Source: Vitellaria paradoxa (Eukaryota > Streptophyta > Magnoliopsida > Ericales > Sapotaceae). From it: DNA of 64,000 bases. Position 1 is the stretch's first letter, and every line of letters begins with the position of its first letter. The DNA lies in assembly GCA_019916065.1 (NCBI GenBank), contig CM034233.1:11489573-11553572 (forward strand), read 5' to 3'. Of the stretch, positions 12,170-23,436 are shown one piece after another. The notes below the pieces were generated by a model, which was not told where the DNA came from, made no database searches, and saw only the letters and a program-made list of their open reading frames with translations. The translations under genes were made by a program, and so were the position numbers.

Positions 12170-14640
12170 GTCACAGCGGATGGGAACTTGAAAATGCACT
12201 ATAGTTAAAATTGAACAAACAAAACAAATCAAAGTCAGTTTATTTAGCCCATTTAGCGATGTTTATATCTATTGTTTTTTTTATTTATATTTATTAATTT
12301 TTAAAATTTAATAAAAATATATTTGTTAAATTTAATTTTTTATTTTTTAAAAATAAAAACTTCAATAGAAAATGTAAATAAAAAGTATTTTCACTTTCTT
12401 TTTTTGTTTTAAATATTTTATTAATTTCAATATCTTGTTTATTTTTGTTATATTATATTAAAATGTACTATTTTATTTAAATTTTTTTACTAAAATAAAA
12501 TTATATTTAATAAATAATATAATTAAATTAAAATTAAATATTTTTAGTAAAATAATTTAATAATATATATTTTATAATTAATTAATTAATTAATTAAATT
12601 TATTATTAAAAATAATTAATAAATTATGTTTCATATTAATTGATAATTTAATGAATTAATAAATTAATAATTAATTAATATGAATATATTTAACTAAACT
12701 CAATTAATTTTAAAAAATAAATATTTTATTAAAATATAAATTAATTACTGTAAATTGTGTTTCTAAGCATAGCTTCACTTTTTATTTTTGGAGAAAAAAT
12801 GATAATAGAAAATAAAAATAAAAAATATAAATTATTAAAAATAAACATAAAAATAATTACATTACTAAACGGGACATTAAATCTCCATTTGACTTTTTCA
12901 TAATTTTTAACCACAAGTTAATAAGTATCACTTTTATGCATCTAATAAAAACTTATAAAAGTTTTAAAAAAATTATGTCTAATAAAAACTTGTAAAAGTT
13001 AAAAAATATTTAAAAAAATTAGTACAACGGTTTTGTACGTCAAAGTGTGTTTCGTAAATTTTAATAGAAAAAATAAAAATAAATAAATAAACTTAGAAAT
13101 TTGAGTTTTTGATGGTCGTCCAAATAGGCCCTAAATTAAATGAGTTTAAACATATTTACTTGATTAGTAAATAATAAAAATATATAATATTTTTATTTTC
13201 ATGTTAAATACTTTTAATTATCTAAAAAAATAATTTTCTTGTTATTATTTTAATTTATAATATTCAAGAGAATTATATTAGAGAATTTATAATTGTTTAA
13301 GGATAAAATAGATTAAAAATTAATTAGTTAATTAAATGTTTATTGTTTTTATTTTTAACTTAGATTAAAATTGTTTTCATGAAAAATTCAATTTGGATAA
13401 AAATTATAAGGTAAATGGTACTTACGATATTAAATATTTGACCTATAATAAATTAATATGATTTATATATAACTATCAAATCAATTTTTATATTATCGTA
13501 AATTTTAATTAACGACATTTTTAATATTTTTACTAATTTATAAAAAATATACACATGATTGATTAAATAAGGATATGTTAGGTATACTGAGAAACGCTAA
13601 AAAACTTAAAATATATTTAAAATTTTTTAAAAATTATTCATTTTTTATTTCATTGTGTAAATTACGAACTCATAAATTATCTCACTTTTTGTCACTTTAA
13701 ATATTTTACACATTGTGTTTTGTTGTAAAAATACACCCATTTCGTAAAAATAATTAATTTAGGGAATGTAAATCTTCCTCTGGCAAAATAGCTTTTATGA
13801 GATTTTTTTTTTTGAATATTTTTCTTTGAAATTTAAATTTGACAGGTTGTTTGGACAAATAAAAAAATTAAAAATTATTAAAAATTATAAAAAGTTAACA
13901 ATTTTTTTTAATTAAATTTTGTGATGTATTATTTCTACAATTTTTTTTTTTACTTTTCTTATACGTGTATATATTTTTTTTTCATCCAAAAACTTATTCA
14001 ATATTCTCCAATTTCCCTCTGTCACACTCTCCGAGCAATCTCATATGTGTGTGAGCTGTCAGTCACCATCAGCACAGCAGCATAAAAGTTGGTTGGGTTC
14101 ATCCAAATCTGATAAATGAGTGTGACAAGTCAAGACACACAAACGCATCAAACAGATGACAACACCCTTGAAACCATGTTTAAAAAAAAAAAAAAAAAAA
14201 CAAACATCAGGGACATTAAATTAGTTAAAATTAACTAAAATTAATTAATTTTTATTAATATTTATATTTTTAATTAAATTTTACTACATATTATTTTTAT
14301 ATTAAATTTTTATATTTTATTATATTTTTAACTAAATTTTTACCAACTAAACACTCCTAAGAATATGAATGCATCTTTTCTCTCTCTCTCTCTCTCTCTC
14401 AAAAAATAAATTACAATTTTTCATTAGGTGGCTGCGTGGTCAAATACGCTTAGAAATATGTATATATTAACAATTGTTTGTATTTAAAAGTATAAAAATA
14501 TAATTTGACGTGCAAATAATTTAAATTTAAATTTATAAAATAAATTTACATAAAAAAATATAAAAATAACTAAAAAATAAAAATCATTAATCAAAAGATA
14601 TTAATATATAAAATTTTATTATTTATTACAAATATTATCA
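12170..14640. other. AT-rich intergenic DNA, no gene seen
   Basis: The sequence is extremely A/T-rich, with runs of TTAATTAA-like words. At about 14215-14355 one block (internal TTTTACTACATATTATTTTT) matches blocks at 19530-19672 and, inverted, at 36780-36930, so it is a degraded MITE. I see no coding exon, tRNA or promoter. Confidence 0.6.
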
Positions 14641-14659
14641 CATTTTTAAAATATTAACT

Positions 14660-14911
14660 TAAAATTTTTTATATAAAAAGTATTTAAAAAAATATGGAAA
14701 GAGTAAGAGAAAAATAAAAATAATTCTGCCCATTTAACAAATTTAACAATTGAAAATATCTCAAAAATTTAAAATTTTAAAATTGTTATATAAATGATAT
14801 ATTTTATGTAAAAAAGTATTAAAAAATATGGGAAGAGTGAGAGAGAAAAAATAATTTTGACTATTTAACAAATTTAACAATTAAAAATATCTCAAATTCA
14901 AAATATTAAAT
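14660..14911. repeat. Two-copy direct repeat, period about 136 bp
   Basis: Two consecutive units share GTATT-A-rich-ATATGG.AAGAGT, then CCCATTTAACAAATTTAACA-like sequence and GAAAATATCTC. Aligned G residues at 14680 and 14816 give a period of 136. The units are diverged, so this is an old tandem duplication. Confidence 0.6.
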
Positions 14912-15229
14912 TTCCTTATTATATAAATGACACATAGTATAAAAATGTATGTATTTAAATTTTAAATTTTAAACAAATTAAAATTTTAATTTTAATTTAA
15001 ATGTTTATTTCTTAATAAAATCTTTAAAATTTTAAATTTTAAATATATTTTTGTAAATAAAAAATTTAGTTGATTTTATCTAATAGGTATCTATACATTA
15101 TTTAATAATAGATAATATAAGTAAAATATAATTTGTATAATTTTACAAAATATACTTTATATAATCTATGTATGTATAATTTTACAAAACATAATATATA
15201 TATTTATTTGAATTTTAAATTTTAAATTT

Positions 15230-15507
15230 AAATGATGTATTTTATTATATAAATATATAATAAGTGATGACAGGATGAAATTTTAGTAATGATTAGGACA
15301 AATATTAAATCAAATAATGTGTTTTATTATATAGATATATAATAAATGATGACATGGAGAAAGTTTAGTGATTACTAGAACAAATGTCAAATTAAATAAT
15401 GTATTTTATTATATAAATATATAATAAGTGATGAGGTAGTGAAGATTTAGTAATGACTGGGATAAATGTTAAATCAAATGATGTATTTTATTTTATATAT
15501 ATATAAG
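15230..15507. repeat. 82-bp minisatellite, three full units plus part of a fourth
   Basis: The phrase AAAT.ATGTRTTTTATT starts at 15230, 15312, 15394 and 15476, exactly 82 bases apart each time. Each unit continues with TATAATAAGTGATGA and an AGTAATGA-like segment. Units differ by several substitutions but no net indels, which indicates local amplification by unequal crossing-over or slippage. Confidence 0.85.
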
Positions 15508-15813
15508 TTAGTTAATGTTGCGTTTGACAATTCAGCAACATGCTATCAATTACTATTTTTTGATTTTTTTTTAAAATATTTAAATTTACTCCATTACATT
15601 TTAAATATTTTCTAAACATTGAAGAGCAAAAATATAAAATTAACTAAAAGATTAAGAAACCAGCTCTTTTCCCTTTCCCAACACAAAAAACAAGTTAAAT
15701 TTTTAATAATTAATAGCTACCTAACTTTTTTTTTCCCAAAGTCAACCTAAGTCTACGAGTGCTAGGATTTTTAAATTTTAACTATAAATAAGTGTTCGAC
15801 AATAATTTTACCT

Positions 15814-15928
15814 GAGTGTGGCCTTTAGCTCAGTGGTTAAGAGCCTTTCCTGCCTGCTCATGACTCGAGTTCGAGTCTTCCCCCTCCCCTTAAAAAAAAA
15901 AAAAAAAAAAAAATTCACCTTTCAAAAA
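15814..15928 (+). mobile_element. tRNA-derived SINE with poly(A) tail
   Basis: It carries an A-box-like TTTAGCTCAGTGG (about 15824-15836) and a B-box-like GAGTTCGAGTC (about 15866-15876), then a C-rich segment and a long A run. The near-identical flanks AATAATTTTACCT (15801-15813) and AATAATTTTTACCT (15929-15942) look like a target-site duplication with one extra T. It is short for a SINE, so it may be truncated. It is not a functional tRNA: there is no acceptor-stem pairing. Confidence 0.7.
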
Positions 15929-15944
15929 AATAATTTTTACCTTC

Positions 15945-17149
15945 TTCTTCGTAGACCTCTTCTCTCCTTTATCCATGGAGATTGCCTGCAAGCTAGAAAA
16001 TACTGAAATAAAATGATCGGAGTTGGTCTCCGACCAAGAACACTCCGATGCTTAAGTCAGTTTCTTGCATAGATATAAGCTCATGTAAATAAAGAGAGAG
16101 AGAGAAGAAGATCACAGAAAAAGGAGCCGAAAAAAAGAACCTCTTCCGCTGTCTTGATTTTTGGTATTTATAGATGGAGTGTCTGTCTTACTTTCTGTTG
16201 ATTGATAGCTACTTTATCTTGATAGGACTTAAAGTGGGAGTAGGTGGCTAACATGAAATGCCAGATGATGTAAGCTTCGGGAGTCGTGTGGTAGTGTATT
16301 ACATAAAATAATTATACAACGTAACTAGCAAACTATTTAGTCCCAATTTAACTAGAATATAACCCCTGTTCGAGGGTACAATTTGTGATCGGCAGACCAC
16401 TATTATGGTCGGCGAAACTAATTTTATGCCTCACAATAAGAAACATGTAAAATTCTAAAACTAACCGCATGGCTTTTCAACCCATTTCAAAAAATTATTT
16501 TTATTTTCTCATTATTAGGGTTTCAACAATTAATTTCCGTCAAACTAGCAGCAGGCTGATGACTGGAGTTTCGACCAAAAAATATTGTGAAAAAGCCGGG
16601 CTGATGTACAGAAGTAAATGAAAAATCAGAAATGTGAATATTTTATTTATTTATTTATTTACTTTTGGTAAATTCGGATTAATTTAAACTAATTCAAGTA
16701 ACGGCAGATCGAGGCCCAAAGCACATCTTCCCCACCTGGTCCTAGGCCCTTTCCTAGTTGGGTTTCCCGATATGCGATGGGTTTTAAGATCCCTACACCC
16801 AACTAGAACAAAGAAATAAGCCCATGTTTGAAGTCATTAACGTAAAATCCTTGTGAAATCAACTTCCTAGGAAAGAAAAGTGGGCTTCTGACATTAGTGG
16901 GCCCAGAGACCTTCCACGCGCCACCAGTGGTGAATGGCGTACCTGAGAGACTCAAAAATCGAAACAGCTCGACCTTTTTCAATTAGGTTAATTTTGTTAA
17001 CAGTTCAGATCAAGCATGACACCCAAATAAAATAAAAATAAAACAAAATTTCGTGCTTCGGTAAACTTATATTTGCTTATAGGAGAAACCAAAAACAATC
17101 CAGCATATATTTACATCAAATATTATAATTTGAGGAGAATTTTCCTCTC

Positions 17150-17150
<1 letters not shown>
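15945..17150. other. Intergenic DNA of moderate GC, no gene seen
   Basis: The GC content is somewhat higher than in the flanks (notably 16690-16960), but no long open frame, splice-supported exon or recognisable element is visible. It could be decayed transposon or promoter-like DNA. Confidence 0.4.

Positions 17151-17151
<1 letters not shown>

Positions 17152-17189
<38 letters not shown>
17152..17189. repeat. (CT)n microsatellite
   Basis: An uninterrupted CT run of about 38 bases. Confidence 0.95.
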
Positions 17190-17190
<1 letters not shown>

Positions 17191-17420
17191 CAATCATATT
17201 ACAACCTGCATCTATTTCCAAAGCTCCTAATCGGAGTTCTCCCTTCTACATTTCGATGGATTTTGGGTTATTAAAGTTGAAATATAATTGTAGAAGTTGT
17301 ATTTTTAAGCTTTGTATTCGTACGGAAGTTCATTCAATGGTTAAATTTAAAATATTCTTATTAATTAAATGAACTTCTATAAAAGTTTAAAAAAAAATTT
17401 ATTTTGTCAAATCATAATCT

Positions 17421-17556
17421 GGGGGCGTTTGGAGTGATAAAAAATAAAAAAATTTTGAAAAAAATTATAAATTTGTAATTCCTGTAATAAAATAAAAATG
17501 AAAAATTTTTAAAAATTTTATGTAATTTTCAGCTATTGAAAGCTCCAAACGGAGCC
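17421..17556. mobile_element. MITE, GTTTGG family A
   Basis: It begins GGGGGCGTTTGGAGTG and ends CTCCAAACGGAGCC. The inner CGTTTGGAG and CTCCAAACG form a perfect 9-bp inverted repeat. Non-coding, 136 bp. Confidence 0.65.
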
Positions 17557-18659
17557 TTAGTTAGGGACAAACACCTCCTTTTCCCCTTTGCCTTTTAAAT
17601 CTCTGTCTCCTTGAAGCCACCCCTGGTGGTGGTGCAAAATGTGACTTGGGAACACATGGGCCCCCATTGACACAAGCCCAAACACAAGTGGTAGGCCCAA
17701 CCCATATTGGACGAATAAATTAAGTGAGAGAATCTTCTATAAAATGGCAGGTCATGCTATGTTACCGCTGAGAGAAGTCAACAGCCCATGAGCAAGGCCG
17801 GGTGTGTTTGGTTTAGTATAAAATATAACAAATTTTTACAAAATTTAAATTTTTTATTTACTACATGAATTACGATATCATAATTTTTATAAATTTAAGT
17901 TAAATTTAAGTTAAAAGAGTGTTTGGAGTGATGAAAAATGAGATAATTTATAAATTCGTAATTCATAAATTAAATAAAAGGAGAATAAGTTTTAGATATT
18001 TTAAAATTTTTTTAACATTTTTATTTCACGACAGGGACGCTTATTTATTAACTCCAAACAACTCATGGCCATTGATTGCCAGCTATCATAAGATAGCAAA
18101 TACAAATGCTCTCGTCTTAAGGAACCTATTTTGCTGTCTGGGCCGAGCTCCTGGCCTTTTTTTTCTTTAAACTTGAATAATATACAATAATATATTTATA
18201 TTGGATAATACTAAATACATTTTATTTTTAATTTTTACACTTAAAAAATACTATTATTTATGAAAAGAATAAAATATCGAAAATTATGAATAAAATACAT
18301 TTAGCATTTCTCATTTTATATTTTCCCCCATTCAGAAAAACTTAAAAATATATGACTTCATTAAAAACTGCAAAAAAATGATGTGAAAGTACTAAAAGAA
18401 AAAAAAAAATCTACAACGGGAAATCAATTTAACTTAACCAAAAAAACTAAAAACGATTTAAAAAAAAAAGAAAGAAAGAAAAATTCACCGGAAGCAAACC
18501 ATATGTAGCTTAATTATTTAATTATTTTTACGTGAAAATTTACCGAACATTTATGTATATAGAGGATACGTTTGGATTGATAAAAAGTTAGTAAAAATTA
18601 ATAAAAATTGTAGATTTATAATTTGTACAATGAAATAAATATTTTTTTATGAAATTTAA

Positions 18660-18984
18660 GTGGTATTTGGTTTGCTTTTCTGTTTTTTATTTTTTATTTT
18701 CTGTTTTATATTTTAAAATTTTCAAAACAAGAAAATAAAAAATGTTCTATTTTTTTATTTTAAGATTTTTCTTATTTTGCATTGAAAACACTCAGAATGA
18801 CTTTTTGTTATTTTTTATTTTATATGTAAACTCATTTTTTATTTTTTAAAACAAAATTTAAAAACACAAATGACCAAATACGTTTGAGCTATTTTTCTTA
18901 TTTTTTTAAAAGTTTAAAATGAAAAATGAGCTCAAAATAAAAAAATAGAAAATAATAATAAAAAACAAACCAAATAACACCATA
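18660..18984. mobile_element. Foldback MITE with ATTTGGTTTG ends
   Basis: The left end GGTATTTGGTTTG and right end CAAACCAAATAACACC are inverted repeats (ATTTGGTTTG perfect over 10 bases). The interior of about 300 bp is T/A-rich, with TTTTATTTT on the left mirrored by AAAATAAAA on the right, so it could fold into a long hairpin. No coding capacity. Confidence 0.6.
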
Positions 18985-19796
18985 AAATTTTAGATGGAGT
19001 TATATATAGATTCTGTTTAAAGCGACAAAAAATTTTGAAAATGATAAACATAATGAAAAACTTCAAAATTATTTATTTTTTATTTTATTACACGTATTAC
19101 GAATTTATAATTTATTTTATTTTATTTTATATTTTATTACTCTAAGTACACCCATATGCATGTATAATATAAGTAAAAGCAGTAAAAAGAAGGTGAAAAA
19201 GAAATGTGGTAGTCTTGGGGCGAACCACGTTGGTTTGATCGTGGGGGGTGCTGCAAAGTCTTGGAATCTCAACTCCAATAATCCCATTCATTCAGAGCTG
19301 GCCAAGTTGCCTTCTCCTTTCACACCCCAATTAACTCTACTCTCTCATCCCCCTCTCTCTCTCTCTTTTATTTTTTTATTTTACGGTTGCATTCTTAACG
19401 CGGGGTTGACTTGACCCTCAAACGCGTTAGCTCACAGTTATTCCTATTCCACGTGCCCTCCCGGCAGAGCGATCCGAACATGCTGGTTTCGTTTCATTTT
19501 TTAAATGAATTTTTTTAAGACTTTTCATTTCGGAGGATTAGTTGGTCAGAATTTTTTAATCTTTGATAATTTTTTTACCCTTTTCAATTAAATTTTATCA
19601 CATATTATTTTTACATTAAATTTTTATATTTTTATTATATATTTTAAACAAACTTTTATTAATCAAATACCCTCTTCATTTCATAAAAGCTGTGTTCAGC
19701 TATTTCAAATTTTTTTATCTTTTCTTCTTTACCTCTTACGTTCAAAAAGTTGGAGAACACACAAGCGAAAATATTAAGACCCCCCTCCCCTCTTAA

Positions 19797-20331
19797 GGAT
19801 GCGTTATAAAAAAATAGATGATATGAGATAAAATATGATTTGAAAAATTTTTTATATTTGGTATACATGTTTCAAATCATATTTTTTAGAAGATGAACAG
19901 TAAGATTCTCATTTTAACGGATTAGATTTCTGTTTAGACGGGTTCAAAATTTTGTATCAGTTATGATTTTTTTGTACTGTAATCCGTTGAAATGGTTTCT
20001 ACAATCCGTTTGCACGGCAATTGGTTATGTGAATCCGTCGAAACGATTTCTACAATCCATTTGCACGACAGTTAATTGTTCAAATCCGTAATGGTTTCTA
20101 CAACTCCAAAAAAAGTTAAAGTGAGTGTCATTCAGTAGATTGGGAGTCCACAGTGAGAATGGCGATAAAATTTTTGCTATTTAAGTAACCGAATTCTAGT
20201 TATCGAATTTTTTTTAAAGTATTGAACTTTTTTTTGAATTTTGAGAATGTAATAATGTGTAAAAATATAATAGAGATTTTTAAAATTTTTCAGAAATTTT
20301 TACCAAATTTTTGTAACACCAAACGCACCCT
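19797..20331. mobile_element. 535-bp MITE-like element with GGRTGCGTT ends
   Basis: It starts GGATGCGTT and ends AACGCACCC. Near its left end it has an inner hairpin in which ATATGATTTGAAAA pairs with TTTCAAATCATAT. A related hairpin (AATGTGATTT and AAATCACATT) lies in the element at 25546. I infer a non-autonomous DNA transposon. The middle also contains repeated phrases such as AATCCGT(T/C)GAAA and GGTTTCTACAA. Confidence 0.5.
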
Positions 20332-20371
20332 AAATTTCTATTAACTTTTCAAGAATGTTTACTAATTTTCA

Positions 20372-20533
20372 GCCTCTGTTTGGCACTACTAAAAATCATT
20401 AAAACTCACCTAACTTTAACTACTTTTGATACTTTTCTCCAATTAAAATTTATCACATTTCACCTTTATGTTATTTTATATCTTTTAACTTTTATTGCAC
20501 TTTTTACCCAATTTTTTATCAAATAAACACCCC
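20372..20533 (+). mobile_element. Tourist-like MITE (family B)
   Basis: It starts GCCTCTGTTTGGCAC and ends TATCAAATAAACACCCC. The internal sequence, including ACTAAAAATCATTAA, matches the element at 29437-29592. A reversed relative starts only 13 bases downstream at 20547. Confidence 0.6.
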
Positions 20534-20546
20534 AAAAATATTTTCT

Positions 20547-21072
20547 GGGGTGTTTAGTTGACAAAAAAAGAAGGTAAAAAGTATAATAAATGTAAAAAGA
20601 TATGATATAAAGGACTCGTTTGGCATAAAAAAATTCTCCTAAAAAACTTCTATAAATCTTCTAACAACCCTCTCTATTTCTAATTTTCTCCGCCTATTAC
20701 TAATTTCAAAAAATTTCAATATTTCGCTAAAAAAATAAAAAAATCTAAAAATAGGTTAATCGAATGTGTAAATTTTTTATACAATCACATTCTTGTGTCG
20801 AAAACTTTCAAATGAGTACCATTGTCGTTATTTTTTTTAAATTTTTTTGAATCTGTGAGAACAGATTTGAAAAACCTGTTCCCATGATTTACGATTTTTT
20901 CAAAAAAATGACGTCAAAATTAACTCTAAATAATATTTTATCTCAATTTATTTTATTTTTTCTTACTCCAAACGAGCCTCAAAAGTAAAATGTGAAATTT
21001 TTAATTGAAAAAATATAAAGAAATAATTAAAATTAATAAATTTTAATACTGTTTAGTGGTACAAAAGAGGGC
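20547..21072 (-). mobile_element. Tourist-like MITE (family B), split by a nested element
   Basis: Read on the minus strand this is the same family as 20372-20533. Its two halves (20547-20611 and 20981-21072) are separated by a 369-bp element with its own ends. The nesting shows that this family inserted before the family C element. It forms an inverted pair with its neighbour. Confidence 0.6.
20612..20980 (+). mobile_element. Nested 369-bp MITE (family C)
   Basis: It starts GGACTCGTTTGG and ends CCAAACGAGCCTC; the inner CTCGTTTGG and CCAAACGAG are perfect inverted repeats. The interior, with CGAATGTGTAAA, GAGTACCATTGTCG and GACGTCAAAATTAA, is shared with 23077-23436. The right end reversed reads GTTTGGAGTAAGAAAAAATA, which matches the start of family A elements, so family A is probably a set of deletion derivatives of this longer type. 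Confidence 0.7.
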
Positions 21073-21169
21073 TATAAACAAAATTTAAAAATCAACTTGA
21101 AACTTCCAATGAAGAGTTTATTGCTAAAATTTTAAATTTTTACAGTACAAAAAGTACAGTGAAAACACG

Positions 21170-21900
21170 CCAACCAGGAAGCACGCCACTGGCGGCTTAC
21201 TAGTCCGCAAAAGAGCCGACAGTGGACCCCACGTCCTCAAACCCCTCTCCTTCTTGCCACGTATACTCCGTCTGTAAATCCAGCCGTATCCATCGATAAT
21301 CGCCCCCCCGCCCAGTCGATCCTCTCGCGTGCTTGGGTAAAAGTCACTAAACTATAGTTTGACCACGTCTCACACACCTATACATACACATCACATCTAT
21401 ATCTATCACCCCTTCTCTCTCTCTCTCTCTCTCTCCCTCTTTCTCTCTCATGAATTCTCGAGCCGAAGCGTGCACGGAAGCATGCGCCTATAGATCCCGA
21501 CGGTGATGCGCAACACACACACTCACCCTCTTTTCACGCTCATGATTGTTGCATCATCTTTTATCCCTACACACCTGCTGTGACCGAGGGCATGCCAATT
21601 CTACCGTACTTCTGGTCTGCTTTGATCTCCCTGTCAGCGACAGTCGCACCGTTGATGGTGTGCGAGAATTGTCAGATGAGATATCCAACGGTTGTGATTG
21701 AGGGAGGAGGTGGGCGTGAGGAGGAGGGGAGGGTCGGTGGGATGTTGATAAGACGGCGTGTTAATTAAAGCAGCGGGTCGCGTGAGGGACTTTATTGTAC
21801 TGAAGTCGGCAGTTGCTTTACTGTCCTGGAGATTTGATGGTCGGAGTCTGAAAGATTTTTTTCTTTATTTTATTTTTTATTTAATCAGTGTGAACGCAGG
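21170..21900. other. GC-rich island, unassigned
   Basis: This block of about 700 bases is clearly richer in G+C than its surroundings. It contains a TATA-like TATACATAC, a (CT)n run (21413-21436), a very short ORF (ATG at 21450), and AACGGTTGTGATTG and GCGTG-rich phrases of promoter type. Longest frames are about 60 codons and start without ATG, and I recognise no protein on either strand. It could be a promoter or leader of an unseen gene, a non-coding RNA gene, or a remnant. Confidence 0.35.
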
Positions 21901-22513
21901 AATTTATTAGTTTGGCTGCTTTTAATAACGTTGATAGTTGAATTATTGTTTAATTGACTCATGTTAAATTACGCTGCTGTCCCTGTCATGCGAGGGAGGG
22001 TCTCCTAGTGTGTAGAACTCAAATTCCAATGTTTGGTCCATCCAAGTCACTGAGGTCAAATATTAAACATTGGATTGAGAATGAGTGGCCTAGGATTCAT
22101 CCCACTTCCAAATTCAACCTCGACCCGATTATTGAGGATGAAATCGGGAACATTAATAAAAATAAGCTATTCGGGGTTTAACTAATTAATTTTTTTTATT
22201 ACAAGTTTAATTTATTTTTAATTAACTGCAGCTCATTCAAAATAATCTTATTATTTTGTCTTGTAATCCTCCGCTTGGAACGTCAAGATCTAAATCGGGA
22301 TGTACATTAATACTAGAGATGCAACTTCAACGGCCTCGACTTAAATATTCGTATTAAATTCAAAAAATAAAAAAATAAATAAAAATAAAAACAACATCGT
22401 TGGCTCCTGTTTTTTTAATAGGACTAATTAAATATGATCCAAATATCCATAACCCGAAATAATTTAGGTTGGACTTGTGTATTATGTATTAGCTATCATG
22501 ATAATTCGATACC

Positions 22514-22658
22514 GGTGCGTTTGAAATGATAAAAATGAGATAAAGTGAAATAACTTGTAAGTTCGTAATTTGTGCAATAAGATAAAAATAAATAATTTTT
22601 AGAGCTTCTTTAACGTTTTCACCTTTTTTCAAAATTTTTTTACCGCACCAAATAGAGC
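22514..22658. mobile_element. MITE, GTTTGG family A
   Basis: It begins GGTGCGTTTGAAATGATAAA and ends near ACCGCACCAAATAGAGCC. The internal GAGATAAAGTGAAATAA and GTAATTTGTGCAATAAGATA match other family members. The ends have diverged. Confidence 0.55.
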
Positions 22659-23076
22659 CGTAATATTATAATGTATGTGTAGTAAATTATATAATATATG
22701 TAAGAATCTAATATATATTATAATGCATTTTATTTGCAATTTTGTGTTTTTATTTTTTAAGTTTTTATAAATTTTCTTTTTGTAAATAAAAAAAACTCTA
22801 ATGTCTTGATTTGGCACAGCTTGTGAATCCCTCTTTAATATTCAAAGTTTGGGTAATGAACTATTGTTATCTTATTACCTTTTATAAATTTTTGTTTTAC
22901 TTAGACATGTATACATATGTTTGTATTTTACATTGTAAAAAGAAAAATAAATAAAACTTTAATAATTTATATGTTCACATAAATTTCTTACAAACTCGAA
23001 GAAATTCGAACAAAAATATCATCCAGTGGTTTAGATTTGCACATCAATGCATAGGCTTGCCCTCTGACAAAACATA

Positions 23077-23436
23077 GCCCCGTTTCGCATCAAGAAAAAA
23101 CTTTAAAACTCTTAATAAATTTCTAATAATCTCTTTACTTTTAATTTTTTTGCCATTATTAATTTAAAAAAATTTTAATATTTCGCTAAAAAATAAAAAA
23201 TCTAGAAGTAAATTAACTGAATGTGTAAAATTTTTATACAATCATATTTTTCGTGTCGAGAACTTTTAAACGAGTACCATTGTCGCTATTTTTTGTGAAT
23301 TTTTTTGAATCCATAAGAACGGATTTGAAAAATCGTTCATACGATTTGTGACTTTTCAGGAAAAAAATAACGTCAAAATTAATTTTAAATCATATTCTAT
23401 CTCAATTTATTTTATTTTTTCTTACTCTAAACGGGA
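23077..23436 (+). mobile_element. Second copy of the 370-bp MITE (family C)
   Basis: It is similar along its length to 20612-20980 and in the same orientation. It starts AGCCCCGTTT and ends near CTCTAAACGGGAC. Shared internal landmarks are GAATGTGTAAA, GAGTACCATTGTCG and ACGTCAAAATTAA. The ends are eroded. Confidence 0.65.

Noticed and set aside
15230..15507. CRISPR-like array
   Set aside because: The units are contiguous 82-bp tandem repeats without spacers, in a plant nuclear context.
21580..21768. 62-codon frame in the GC-rich island
   Set aside because: It begins at a non-ATG codon, has a glycine/arginine-rich low-complexity tail, and shows no recognised domain.
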